Shown here: positions 20,203 through 30,228 of the stretch, piece after piece | Position numbering within the stretch: position 1 is the first letter of the stretch | Layout of the letters: the number at the start of each line of letters is the position of its first letter | Translations under genes and position numbers: made by a program | Source: Micromussa lordhowensis | Lineage: Eukaryota > Cnidaria > Anthozoa > Scleractinia > Lobophylliidae | Reading direction: 5' to 3' | Length of the DNA: 64,000 nucleotides | Assembly (NCBI GenBank): GCA_964020085.1 | Contig: OZ026596.1 | Coordinates: 45,925,311 to 45,989,310 of the forward strand | Notes under the pieces: generated by a model | What the model was told of the DNA's origin: nothing | The model's database searches: none | Seen by the model: the letters and a program-made list of their open reading frames with translations, nothing else

Positions 20203-21447
20203 ATGGCATTTAGATCACCAGAGTACGTACAGAGAAACGAACTAGTGCAATTTCGTCTTCAAGATGCTATAAGAGCTCCTGCCAATACTCAAGAGCAAAA
20301 TAAGAAAGGATACAAATTTCATGTTACTGATCGGGGTATTATGCTTGATTGGTTTAACGCCTTTTTTGAAGTGCGATTCAGATTAGACCTTCGAGCAAAT
20401 GGTGGAGACAATGCAGACGCCAGAACAACAATTATTAATGGATCGCATTCATTAATTAAGCATATGGTAATAAAGAGTGCAGGAAAAATCGTCTATGACA
20501 CTGATAATCTTCATCTTGTAACTTTTGCAAAAAATCTTTTAGAATATTCAGATGATTTTGGGCGTAGTACAGCCAAAAATAGTTTATGGTATTTAGATAC
20601 AGATGCCACTTCAGATGATACAAACACAGGTTTGGAAAGTAGGCGTTTATTAACAGCTAACAGAGCTCATGTTAATACAAGTATTCCATTAAATAGGTAT
20701 TCTTTTTTCGAAGAATTAGAAGGACGATTGTTACCTCCAATGGATCTCCAATTTGAAATAGAACTGACACCGGACGCTGAAGTATTATATGGGGCAGTTG
20801 ATACATTGAGATTAGTAATTGATCGTTTTTATCTATGGGTACCCCGACTAGAACCAAAAGATGCTCTTATGTCTAAATTCATCAGTGAATACCAAAAACC
20901 CAGTAAATGGAAATACCTCAAAGAAATGTACCAAAGTTCAGATACTACTAGAAACAGTGGTGATTTCAGAATCTCAGCTAGTATTGATAAAGTACAGCAT
21001 GTTTTCCTCTACTTCCAGAGACTTAAGACCAATGATATGTCAGCAAATCCTTATATTTTTGATACTTTTAAACTGAACGCAGCCAATAATAATAGTCATC
21101 TTAGCACATGTCGTCTTGAATATGGTAATGGTGTCTTCTATCCAGAACTTGAATATGATACAGAAAGTAAAACAAGAATCTATTATGATTTAATGAATTA
21201 TTCATGGAAAAAGAATGATTATAATACAGGTACTCAGCTCAATATCACTAATTTTTCGAGTCTTTACCCAATGTTATATTTTGACCTGACTTATCAAACA
21301 GAACAGGTAAGCAGAGATCCAAAGCAACTTAACGTAAGATTTCGCCTCTCACAAGCAGCAGCTGCTGATTTCCGAGTGCATGCAATTGTTCTCTATGAAG
21401 AAGATGTTGTTGTTGATAAAGTGGGAGATCAATTAGTTATTGTCTAA
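20203..21447 (+). CDS. Major capsid protein candidate, double jelly roll (414 aa)
   Basis: The largest virion-type protein of the right arm. It has the Polinton major-capsid character: N-terminal SPEYVQRNELVQFRL, repeated beta strands, a mid-protein FYLWVPRLEP segment between the two predicted jelly rolls, and a C-terminal FRLSQAAAADFRVHAIVLYEED. Shorter than many Polinton capsid proteins, so the loops are probably reduced. Starts at ATATATA-ATG. Expected to form the hexameric (pseudo-hexagonal trimer) shell together with the penton protein. Confidence 0.82.
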   Translation: MAFRSPEYVQRNELVQFRLQDAIRAPANTQEQNKKGYKFHVTDRGIMLDWFNAFFEVRFRLDLRANGGDNADARTTIINGSHSLIKHMVIKSAGKIVYDTDNLHLVTFAKNLLEYSDDFGRSTAKNSLWYLDTDATSDDTNTGLESRRLLTANRAHVNTSIPLNRYSFFEELEGRLLPPMDLQFEIELTPDAEVLYGAVDTLRLVIDRFYLWVPRLEPKDALMSKFISEYQKPSKWKYLKEMYQSSDTTRNSGDFRISASIDKVQHVFLYFQRLKTNDMSANPYIFDTFKLNAANNNSHLSTCRLEYGNGVFYPELEYDTESKTRIYYDLMNYSWKKNDYNTGTQLNITNFSSLYPMLYFDLTYQTEQVSRDPKQLNVRFRLSQAAAADFRVHAIVLYEEDVVVDKVGDQLVIV

Positions 21448-21500
21448 AAAAAAATAAAAAAAATATATATATTTAGAAAAAATATTTTAATATAATATAT

Positions 21501-22223
21501 ATGAGAGTTAAAGAGAGTCAGAACGAAAGTCAGAACAAAGAAGAAATAGTCGATTTTCTCCATATTGACACTTCAAAGATAACTTTTCGAAAACCAAAGC
21601 CAAATAAGCACAATGGAACACAGATTGGAATATTATACAATGGAAGGACATTATTTGTTAAATATAAAGGATATACTCCGTTCGGTTTAAATGAAAACTA
21701 TGATAAAGATGGTAATTACCAAGGTACTAGCATGCAAATTAATTGTGATGGGGAATATCTAGAAAAAGCCAAAGAATTAGACGAATTTTTTATTGATTAT
21801 TTATATTCTTTAAAGAACAATAAAAAAATACATAGAGAAGCTGTAGCGGGATATGATGAACACGGTCAAGGTGGTTCTTGGAAAAGAATCTGTAAAAAAC
21901 CGTATAAAATTGTTGATGAAGAAAGAGTATATCAAGATTACCCATCAAAGATGGAGTTTTCACTATTTTTTAGAAATGATCGAATAGCTACAAAATTTTT
22001 TACATGGGATGGGGAAAATTTAGGATATGATTCAGTAAAAATTGGTCCAAAAAGTAAAGTGAAATTTATTGCTTCCTGGTTTTCAATTACAACAGGAACT
22101 TTTGGAGCTACTCTAAAACCAAAATTAATGCAAGTATCATATCGAGAAGTAGAAGATATTTTCGATAACTTCATCTTAGATGATGAAGAAGAAGATGTTC
22201 TATCTATTGGATCTGATTTATAA
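21501..22223 (+). CDS. Unknown 240-aa protein, possible single-strand DNA-binding type
   Basis: Mixed alpha/beta, no Cys cluster, acidic C-terminus (DDEEEDVLSIGSDL) as in many ssDNA-binding proteins. The phrase YKGYTPFGLNENYDKDG recalls the strand-turn motif of NCLDV ssDNA-binding proteins of the CP312R type, but this is a weak memory-level resemblance. Separated by 53 AT-rich bases from the capsid gene, starting at TATATATG. Without a profile search the function is open. Confidence 0.55.
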   Translation: MRVKESQNESQNKEEIVDFLHIDTSKITFRKPKPNKHNGTQIGILYNGRTLFVKYKGYTPFGLNENYDKDGNYQGTSMQINCDGEYLEKAKELDEFFIDYLYSLKNNKKIHREAVAGYDEHGQGGSWKRICKKPYKIVDEERVYQDYPSKMEFSLFFRNDRIATKFFTWDGENLGYDSVKIGPKSKVKFIASWFSITTGTFGATLKPKLMQVSYREVEDIFDNFILDDEEEDVLSIGSDL

Positions 22224-22291
22224 GAACTATTCCAAAGTCACAGACTAAATATTATTTATGAATTTTTTAAAAAGTCCATAAATAATATATA

Positions 22292-23008
22292 ATGACTGAA
22301 TTACATCAAATTTCTGTCACACTTTCTGAAGGACAAAAACGAAAACTATCTAATGCTTACAGAAACAGAGAAGAAATAAGTTTACGCTTAAGTAAAAATG
22401 CGTTAAGTGGTTCCGATGTTCTTATGGTACCAATGAATACTGTTAAGAGACTCGCTAAGGCCAAAACAGCTAATCGAGGAATGGTAATTACTATATCAAA
22501 GTATAATATCAGGCGACAAACTGGGTCTGGTATCTTTAGCTCAATATTGCCAGTATTAAAGAATGTAGCACCAACTATCGGTAAAACACTAGGATTGTCT
22601 GCTCTAGCAGGGTTAGCTTCTGAAGGTGCTAGTCAAATAGTTAAGAAAATTAGTGGCGGTCGACAAATGTATCAAGTACCAAACAATAAACTATTTATGT
22701 TAGCTCAATTGGGTAATCTACTGACTAAAGGACAAATAGGAGATTTAGCCCGAGCTCATAAAGGTGGAGAAGACTTACTTTTCCGACTGACACAACGACA
22801 AGTAGGTAATGGTATTGGAACGTTAATAGCTAGTATTGGTATTCCAATGCTTATTGATGCATTAAAAGGAGGAAGTATAAAAGGAAGAGGGGGTCCTAGA
22901 ATGGGGAAATCGGATGGAGGAGGAGGTCCTCGTATGGGAATGCCTATGGCTCCACCACCTTTTATTGGGACATGGGGCAGGGGAGGAAAAAAAAAAAAAA
23001 AAAGGTAA
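22292..23008 (+). CDS. pVI-like amphipathic virion protein (238 aa)
   Basis: N-terminal alpha/beta domain (~1-72), then TGSGIFSS at ~76-83, a hydrophobic, Gly/Ala-rich, membrane-active-looking stretch (ILPVLKNVAPTIGKTLGLSA) and a second hydrophobic stretch (GTLIASIGIPMLIDAL), then a Gly/Pro-rich basic tail ending KKKKKR. The G-S-G site before the hydrophobic part resembles adenain-type cleavage sites and would release a lytic peptide, as with adenovirus pVI; that is inference. The tail is coded by a run of 17 A (22987-23003) immediately before the protease region. Confidence 0.7.
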   Translation: MTELHQISVTLSEGQKRKLSNAYRNREEISLRLSKNALSGSDVLMVPMNTVKRLAKAKTANRGMVITISKYNIRRQTGSGIFSSILPVLKNVAPTIGKTLGLSALAGLASEGASQIVKKISGGRQMYQVPNNKLFMLAQLGNLLTKGQIGDLARAHKGGEDLLFRLTQRQVGNGIGTLIASIGIPMLIDALKGGSIKGRGGPRMGKSDGGGGPRMGMPMAPPPFIGTWGRGGKKKKKR

Positions 23009-23037
23009 AAAAGCCTAAATTCCATAAAGATATCCCA

Positions 23038-23453
23038 ATGAGTAATTTTGATCTTTTAGATTGGTGTAAATACTTGAAGATACCTATCAAAAATGTCCTA
23101 AGCAGAGATCAGACTGTACCTCATAATCATAAGTTAGCGCTTTTTATTTATAATTTAGAACCTCATTATATGAGTGGTAGTCATTGGGTGATGATACAAT
23201 AAATTACTTTGACTCTTTTGGTATGCCACCTTTTCAAGAGTTGGTAAACCATGCAAAAGAGAAAAACTTAAATTTATTACACCAAAACCAGCAAATACAG
23301 AATCTCTATACTACAACCTGTGGATATTTTTGCTTGTATTTCTTGAATGAAATGCATAAAGGAGTAGATTATTTCGATTTATTGCAAGTTTTTAGCTTTG
23401 ACACAGAAGAGAATGAAAAATTCATAGAAAACTATTTTAAACTATTGCTTTGA
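23038..23453 (+). pseudogene. Adenain-like cysteine protease, frame broken
   Basis: Ulp1/adenain-type maturation protease of Polintons. The catalytic His is in GSHW (about 23177-23188), the Asp/Asn in NYFDSFG (23205-23225), the Gln near IQNLY and the Cys in TTTCGYFCLYF. The first half is in one frame up to a stop at 23200-23202; the second half starts in another frame from about 23187. The gap between W-V and the DDTINYFDS strand is shorter than in the family, so a small deletion rather than a single-base slip is likely. No TATA-ATG signal precedes 23038; an open frame runs back through the 17-A tract into the pVI-like gene, offset by one frame. Confidence 0.82.
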
Positions 23454-23675
23454 GGACTTCTGCAGCGTCAGGTGCGCGAAAGGAGTTATATTTTGTTGGA
23501 TTTGTTTGATTTGTCGGATTTTTTTTAAATCTTTTTTCAAACTATTTCTCAGATTTCTCACTCTTTTAGTTTCTCCAGAACAACATAAAAAGGCAATTTT
23601 TCTATAAAGAAGTTTGTAATGTTTATACATCGCTTCTATTCTACGTATTTCATTGTCAATTTCAATTTCTTCCAT
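23442..23675 (-). CDS. Small helical protein, inverted gene (77 aa)
   Basis: The only leftward gene in the right arm. Basic, helical, with MEEIEIDNEIRRIEAMYKHY at the start and a K/R-rich middle. The start abuts TTATATA-ATG like other Polinton genes, which is the main support. Its 3' end overlaps the protease end by 12 bases, tail to tail. Family unknown. Confidence 0.5.
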   Translation of the reverse strand: MEEIEIDNEIRRIEAMYKHYKLLYRKIAFLCCSGETKRVRNLRNSLKKDLKKIRQIKQIQQNITPFAHLTLQKSSKQ

Positions 23676-23710
23676 TATATAATAATAAAAAAAAAATAAT
23701 TATAATATAG

Positions 23711-23947
23711 ATGAAAAGCTATTGTGTAAAACAACGAAAACAGACAGAGTGCGTTCATGGTTCAGAAAGGGTTGTACAGACAAGAAATGGTCGTGCCATG
23801 ATGAAATGTAAATGCGCAGAATGTGGGATAACAAAAACTAAATTTGTTAAGTCAGGTACGGTAGGAAGAGGTAGAAAAGGAAAAGGGCTATTACTGGGTA
23901 AAAACAGTCCATTTAAGGGAATTCCCCTCATAGGAGCTATATTATAG
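23711..23947 (+). CDS. DUF5679-like zinc-ribbon protein (78 aa)
   Basis: YCVKQRKQTECV near the start and CKCAECGITK at ~42-51 give two Cys pairs of a small zinc ribbon of the type found in NCLDVs and Polintons (DUF5679-like). The tail is Gly/Lys/Leu-rich, with GRGRKGKG and IPLIGAIL. The first ~55 residues are paralogous to the N-terminus of the next gene. Preceded by AATATAG-ATG. Likely a small virion or core component. Confidence 0.75.
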   Translation: MKSYCVKQRKQTECVHGSERVVQTRNGRAMMKCKCAECGITKTKFVKSGTVGRGRKGKGLLLGKNSPFKGIPLIGAIL

Positions 23948-24004
23948 TAAAGGAACTTTGTTAACAATAGATTAACATATATTTATTATAATATTAATTA
24001 ATAT

Positions 24005-24748
24005 ATGTTATCTTATTGCGTTCGACAAAGAAAAAGGACAGAATGTGTACCTAATTCTGAAACTTTTGTAATTACAAAAAATGGTAGAAATGCAATGCGA
24101 TGTATTTGTGCTGAATGTGGAATTACAAAATTTCGTTTTATATCTAAAGCGGAAATGCAAGGAAGCGGTTTTGATGAACTAATTGTCAAAGGGTTGGCTG
24201 CTGGTGCAAAAGGATTGTACAACCTAGGTAAAAGGGGAGCTAGTCGAGCAATAAAATCTGACTATGTAAAAGACAAAGTTAAAGGCATTGGTAAAAGGTA
24301 TTTGAATAGAGCAATTGACTCTCTGGCTGATGATATTTCTAAAAAAATCAGTGGAAGGGGAAGGGGAAGGGGTCTCGATATTCATAAAGCAATAGGTAAG
24401 TTACCTAAACCGAAAGCTGGTTGGACTCTTCCAGGACACAAATATACTGGTCCTTACAATGATTTAGAAAAACAAGTAAAATGGGATCGTGATACTGGCC
24501 AAATCTATGAAATCTATGATCAGCCAACAGGTAAGACAGATGCTATAGCCATGCAACACGATGTTGATTACTCAGTATGTGCTGATAAGGGAGTAAATGT
24601 AAAATCATGTAAAAATGTGGCTGACAAGAAAATGGTCCAAGCTTTAGATGCAATTCCCTGGAATGAGAGACAGTGGGGTCATTGGCTGGCTAGAAACACT
24701 ATTAATACAAAACAAAAACTTGGTTTAGGAGTAAAAAAAAAACGCTAA
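24005..24748 (+). CDS. Zinc ribbon fused to parvovirus-type phospholipase A2 (247 aa)
   Basis: Residues 1-50 repeat the zinc ribbon of the previous gene. MQGSGF at ~57-62 is a good match to adenain-type cleavage consensus. A basic amphipathic region follows (GAKGLYNLGKRGASRA). From ~135 comes a PLA2 domain of the parvovirus VP1 unique-region kind: calcium-loop LPGHKYTGPYNDL, then the catalytic HD dyad in AMQHDVDY, and a further helix with ADKKMVQALD. In parvoviruses this enzyme breaches endosomal membranes during entry. The C-terminus KKKR is coded by ten A (24733-24742), after which the integrase frame opens at +1. Confidence 0.85.
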   Translation: MLSYCVRQRKRTECVPNSETFVITKNGRNAMRCICAECGITKFRFISKAEMQGSGFDELIVKGLAAGAKGLYNLGKRGASRAIKSDYVKDKVKGIGKRYLNRAIDSLADDISKKISGRGRGRGLDIHKAIGKLPKPKAGWTLPGHKYTGPYNDLEKQVKWDRDTGQIYEIYDQPTGKTDAIAMQHDVDYSVCADKGVNVKSCKNVADKKMVQALDAIPWNERQWGHWLARNTINTKQKLGLGVKKKR

Positions 24749-25691
24749 AAATTTAGACACATGGGAAGCGCTAGCTAATGAGTTACACAAACCTATAAAA
24801 CGAAATTTTACCAAGCGAAGAGTCATTGCACATAATGTTGATGATATCTGGTGTTCAGACTTAGTTGATATGCAAAAGCTTAGCAAATGGAATCGAGGTT
24901 ATAAATATCTACTAATGGTCTTAGACCTTTTCAGTAAATATGGTTGGATAGTACCTCTAAAGACAAAAACAGGTTTAGAAGTTGCTAAAGCGTTTGAAAG
25001 CTTATTAGTGAAAAATAAGCCTAAAATGTTATGGGTAGACAAAGGAAAAGAATATTATAACAAAAATGTGTTGGATCTCTTAGCTAAGGATAAGATAAAG
25101 GTCTATTCCACTGAAAACGAAGAGAAATCAGCAGTTTGTGAGAGATGGAATAGAACTATCAAAGATAAAATGTATAAGAGATTCACTATGCAAAACAATA
25201 CAGTCTACGTTGACATCCTTCCTAAAATACTCGCCTCTTACAACAACAGCCAACATAGATCAATAGGAATGACGCCTATCCAAGCTAGAAAACCTGAAAA
25301 CTATGGAAAAGTTTATTTTAATTTATATGGTGATTTAGCGAGAGACAATAAAAAGAATGATAAACCAGCATTTGTGATAGGTGATAGAGTCCGAATAAGC
25401 AAATACAAAAGAGTGACCTTTGATAAAGGCTATACTCCTAATTGGACTGAAGAAGTTTTCATCATAGACGAAATTAGATTCACTAATCCTATTACTTATA
25501 AGATAAAAGACTTAAATGGTGAAGTGATTAAGGGTACTTTCTACAGAGAAGAGTTACAAAAGACAGATCAAGAGGTCTATAGAATAGAGAAAATTATCAG
25601 AAAGTCAAAAGGAAAAGCATTAGTCAAATGGAAAGGTTACCCAGACGAATTTAACAGTTGGGTGCCAGCTGAGGATTTAAAAAATTTATAA
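24735..25691 (+). CDS. Polinton retroviral-type integrase with chromodomain (about 318 codons, start unclear)
   Basis: rve-fold catalytic core with D in WCSDLVDM, D in LWVDKGKEY and E in CERWNRT (DDE triad). After the core comes an SH3-like region (IGDRVRISKYK), then a C-terminal chromodomain (VYRIEKIIRKSKGKALVKWKGYPDEFNSW). It joins the element's ends to target DNA, making the 6-bp duplication. The first ATG (24870) lies inside the catalytic core after the first Asp, so it cannot be the true start. The open frame reaches back to 24735 within the ten-A run of the PLA2 gene. No TATA-ATG signal is present. Either the start is non-ATG, the N-terminus is lost, or it is expressed by +1 slippage from the PLA2 gene. 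Confidence 0.9.
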   Translation, partial: KKNAKNLDTWEALANELHKPIKRNFTKRRVIAHNVDDIWCSDLVDMQKLSKWNRGYKYLLMVLDLFSKYGWIVPLKTKTGLEVAKAFESLLVKNKPKMLWVDKGKEYYNKNVLDLLAKDKIKVYSTENEEKSAVCERWNRTIKDKMYKRFTMQNNTVYVDILPKILASYNNSQHRSIGMTPIQARKPENYGKVYFNLYGDLARDNKKNDKPAFVIGDRVRISKYKRVTFDKGYTPNWTEEVFIIDEIRFTNPITYKIKDLNGEVIKGTFYREELQKTDQEVYRIEKIIRKSKGKALVKWKGYPDEFNSWVPAEDLKNL

Positions 25692-25733
25692 AAATTATTT
25701 AAAAAAATTAGAATATTATAAATAATTATATAG

Positions 25734-25943
25734 ATGGAAAAAACAGAAGAACAATTGAAACGAGAAAAATGGAACAAAATTACTAATGAAAGACTGAAAA
25801 ATACTGAATGGTACTGTGATGTATGTGGAAATGGAAAAAATTACACTTACAGAGGAAAATATATGCATCTAAAGACAAAGAAACATGAGCGTAACATTCT
25901 AAAATACACTAATCCAGTTACTTGCACACTAATTGATTTATAA
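25734..25943 (+). CDS. Small C2H2-type zinc-finger protein (69 aa)
   Basis: Residues ~27-53 read WYC..C, then KYMHLKTKKHE, a C2H2 pattern nearly the same as the finger at the start of the PolB gene that follows. Starts at TTATATAG-ATG. It looks like a stand-alone copy of the polymerase's N-terminal finger and may bind the same DNA or RNA site. Confidence 0.75.
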   Translation: MEKTEEQLKREKWNKITNERLKNTEWYCDVCGNGKNYTYRGKYMHLKTKKHERNILKYTNPVTCTLIDL

Positions 25944-25998
25944 TAAATAAAAAATTAAGAATTTAAAAAAAAAATTAGACATATATTATTATATATAG

Positions 25999-28900
25999 AT
26001 GGATTTTAAAGTTAAAATTAAACCCAAAATTAAATACAAAAAGATATCTGCAGACACATTACCAAAACCATCTGATTGGTATTGTAATATATGCAAGAAA
26101 AAATATTCAAAAGGGGGAAAATATCAGCATTTAAAGACAGATTTTCATAAGCTTAATGAAGCAAAAAAAGGTCCGCAAGGTCAGCCAATACCAGCCACAC
26201 CTGCCAACCCACAACCACGAAGATCTAAGAAACATGAAGATTATGTTGAAAATCGACTAATCCGTTCGATTGCAGCTAGGAGACTAAGAGACTCATACCT
26301 TGGAGGTACTTTAATAGATGATCCGATAAGTCCCTCAGTCAATTTACCAGAACCATTAAGACCTACTGAATATAGACCACCCCCACCAGTACCAAAACCC
26401 CGTACAAAACCACCAGCAGCTCCAGTGCCTTTACCGAGGCTAAAAATAATAAGACCTATAAAACCTGTACCTACAAGACTTCAAAGAAAGGTTAAAAATG
26501 TGATTGATCAAATCGCTCCATATTATAGACCTGAAACTATAAGAGAATTCAGAAGAAATTTGAAATTTATCCCTAAAGACATCACTATTACTGAGCGATC
26601 CAATGCATTAAGAGGTAATGTTCAATCTTATGATGTACAAATTGTCAATAGAAATGACCCATCAATACAGTTAAGTAGCACTAAACGAGAAATATTTGAT
26701 CTTTTAATGCGATCATTATCAGATAGAAGGGGTTTTAAATACAATACTACACTAAGGGTTCGATTATCAAAGAGTACTGAGGATGGTGTCATTTACCGAG
26801 AACCCTATTTTAACGCTGGCCCTTTTACGGTTACCAATAGAATAGATATAGAAGTGAGTATCGATGAAGGTATTGAAAGAATTTTAGAGTTAATAGCTGT
26901 TTGGCTCTCTGAAGGTTCTGGTTGGGTATTCCAATCGGTACTTTCACATATCATTAATATTGTCTCTTACTTTCCATTAAGAGGATCATCATATATTGAA
27001 CTACCTGAGGAACTACGTAACCCTATGAAGGGTTTAATCAATCCCAAAAATACAGACAATAAATGTTTCCTATGGTGTCATAATAGGCATTTAAATCCAC
27101 TTATAGTTCATCCGGAAAGAATAACCAAGGCAGATCGAGAATCTGTCAAACGGTTAGATTACACTGGTATCACTTTTCCAGTCACTGTAAAAGATATTTA
27201 TAAGATTGAAAAGCAAAATAAGATTAATATCTGTGTATTTGGTTATGATGGAGAAGCTTATCCTATCAGAATATCAGAAACTAATTTTACAGACCACTTG
27301 GAATTACTATGGATTGAAGAAGGAGACAAGAGCCACTATGTGCTCATCAAGGATTTAGATCGATTTATGTTTTCATTCAATGATCACAAAGAAAAGAAAT
27401 ATTTTTGTTTGCGTTGTCTACATTGTTGTAGTTCTGCTAGTGTCCTAGAAGATCACAAGCAAGATTGCATGCTCCTTAATGGAGCTCAAGCGATAAAGAT
27501 GCCCGAGGCAGGATCAAAAATTTATTTTAAAAATCACAAAAAAATGTTACCTGCACCTTTCGTAATTTACGCTGATTTTGAATCAATCACAGAAAAAATA
27601 GACGGTTGCCTACCTAGTGATGATAAATCTTACACTAGTACTTATCAAAGTCATAAGGCTTGTAGTTACGGATATAAATTAGTCTGTAGATATGATAATA
27701 GTTATTCCAAACCAGTAGAAATATACCGTGGAGAAGATTGTATCGAAAAATTTATCATGAAAATGTTGAGTGAAGTAAAAGATTGTATAAAAATAGTTAT
27801 AGAACATTTCCAGAAACCATTAGTTATGACTGATAAAAATGAAACACATTTCCAAAATTCTACTATATGTCATATTTGTGAGAGAAAATTTAATGAAGAA
27901 AAAGATAAAGATAAACCTTCAAAACAAAAAGTTAGAGATCACTGCCATATTACAGGTAAATATCGTGGTGCTGCTCATAGTAATTGTAATCTTAAATGGT
28001 CTATTAGTGCAGAAAATTTAAAAATTCCAGTAATATTTCATAATCTTAAAGGTTATGACTGCCATTTTATCATGCAAAATATTGGTCATTTAATAAGACA
28101 AGATTTTAATATTAATGTTGATGTTATAGCAAGTAATTTTGAGAAATATATTGGCTTTAGACTAGGTAATTATTTGACTTTCATTGACAGTTTTTCATTT
28201 ATGAGTCAGAGTTTAGATCGACTAAGCAGTAATTTAAGTGATAATGCATTCTTTTATTCAAAGAAAGCTTTTCCAAATGATGATCAATTTAGATTAATAA
28301 AGCGAAAAGGTGTTTACCCTTATGATTACATGGACTCATTCCAGCGATGCAGTGAGAAGTCTTTACCAGCAAGAGAAGATTTTTATAGTATTTTGAATGA
28401 TACAAATATTTCAGAGAGTGACTATGAGCACGCAAAACAAGTATGGAGTGAATTCCAAATTAAAGACTTAGGTTATTATCATGATTTATATTTGCGTACA
28501 GATGTTCTACTATTAGCAGATGTATTTGAAAATTTCAGAACTATATGTTTGAAGGACTATGGGCTAGATCCCTGTCATTATTACTCTGCACCTGGGTTAT
28601 CATGGGATGCATTACTCCGAATGACAAAAATAAATCTAGACTTAATTTCAGATTTAGATCAACAACTATTCATTGAAAAGGGAATGAGAGGTGGTATTAG
28701 TAATATTACTCATAGACATGCTGTTGCAAACAACAAGTATATGAAGTGTTATAATCCAGAAGATGAAAGTAGTTATTTAATGTATTTAGATGCAAATAAT
28801 CTTTATGGATGGGCTATGTCACAGTCACTTCCAACTAAAGATTTTAAATGGATTAACTCTGAAGATTTCATCTTAGAAAATTACAAAAATAATACAAAAA

Positions 28901-30032
28901 AAGGTGCCATTTTAGAAGTAGATTTAGAATATCCAGAAGAGCTACACGATTTGCATAATGATTATCCATTAGCACCAGAAAAGATTTTAATCACTGATAA
29001 TATGTTATCAAAGTATTGCAAAGATTTAAAAGAAAAAGAAAATATTAGCAGTGGTAGAGTTCACAAGTTGGTTCCTAATCTAAAGAATAAAGAAAAGTAT
29101 GTATTACATTACAAAAATTTACAGCTTTATTTATCTCTTGGTATGAAGTTGAAAAAGGTTCACAGAGTCTTAGAATTTACTCAGAAACCTTGGATGAAAC
29201 CTTATATTGATTTTAACACAAAAAAAGAACAAATGCTAAGAATAGTTTTGAAAAAGACTTCTTTAAACTAATGAATAATTCAGTTTTTGGCAAAACTATG
29301 GAAAACCTAAGAAAAAGATCTAATATCAAATTAGAAACTGATCCGGATCATTTATTGAAATTGACAAGGCAACCAATGTATGTTTCTAGTAAAATATTTG
29401 ATGAAAATTTAGTTGGGGTACAAATGAAAAAGGCTAGACTAGTCTTAGATAAACCCTCTTATGTTGGATTCTCTATTCTAGATCTAAGTAAAACATTAAT
29501 GTATGACTTCCATTACAACTATATCAGAAAAAAATACCCTGATGCAAAGTTACTTTTTACTGATACTGATTCTTTATTTTACCATATAAAAGCAGAAGAT
29601 CTTTATAGTGATTTATATAAAGATAAAGAAAGGTTTGACAATAGTGATTATCCCAAATCGTCAGAGTTCTTTTTTGCAGAAAATAAAAAAGTAATTGGTA
29701 AATTCAAAGATGAAGCAGCTGGTGATCCAATCACTGAATTTGTTGGTCTAAAAAGTAAAATGTATAGTTACAAGACAGAAAACAAGGAAAACAAGACTGC
29801 TAAAGGTGTCAAGAAGAATGTCATTAAGAGTGAATTATCTCTCTCTGATTATCGTGATACCTTACAAAAATGTAATACTATGAGGCATAAGATGCGAACT
29901 ATCCGGTCAGAGTATCATCAGATATCTAGTTACCAAATTAATAAAGTATCATTATCACCTTTTGATGATAAAAGATATATTTTAGATGATGGTATCAGTA
30001 GTTATGCATATGGAAATTTTAATATTTCATAA
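25999..30032 (+). pseudogene. Protein-primed DNA polymerase B, one frameshift
   Basis: Order: C2H2 finger (~25-50); proline-rich linker; long N-terminal domain; exonuclease motif I YADFES; an endonuclease-VII-like CxxC/HH insert with DHCHITGKYRGAAH; exonuclease II HNLKGYDCHF; exonuclease III in YHDLYLRTD; polymerase motif A YLDANNLYGWA; motif B NNSVFGKT; motif C TDTDSLF. Motifs up to A are in the frame 25999-29271; B and C are in the frame ending at 30032. The switch lies near 29221-29235, just after seven A (29220-29226): the downstream frame is open back to about 29235, so one base appears missing. This enzyme replicates the element. Whether the break is real or a homopolymer sequencing error cannot be told here. 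Confidence 0.92.
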
Positions 30033-30037
30033 TATAT

Positions 30038-30196
30038 ATGCCTGTCCCTAATTTTAAAAAATTTTTAACTGAAGACCCACTTCATGATACTGATAGTAGT
30101 GACAGTGATTATAATCCTGATTCAGATGAGGAATCGACGAGCAGTGAGGAATCAACGAGCAGTGAGGAATCAACGAGCAGTGAGAGTGAAGATTAA
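30038..30196 (+). CDS. Acidic Ser/Glu repeat protein (52 aa)
   Basis: Starts at ATATATATG six bases after PolB ends. Begins MPVPNFKKFLTEDP and ends in three 18-base tandem repeats coding EESTSS, rich in predicted CK2 sites. An acidic tail of this kind could mimic DNA or bind basic proteins. The TATA-ATG signal is the main support. Confidence 0.55.
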   Translation: MPVPNFKKFLTEDPLHDTDSSDSDYNPDSDEESTSSEESTSSEESTSSESED

Positions 30197-30228
30197 TCTA
30201 CTTTAAAGAATAAAGTATATTAATTATT

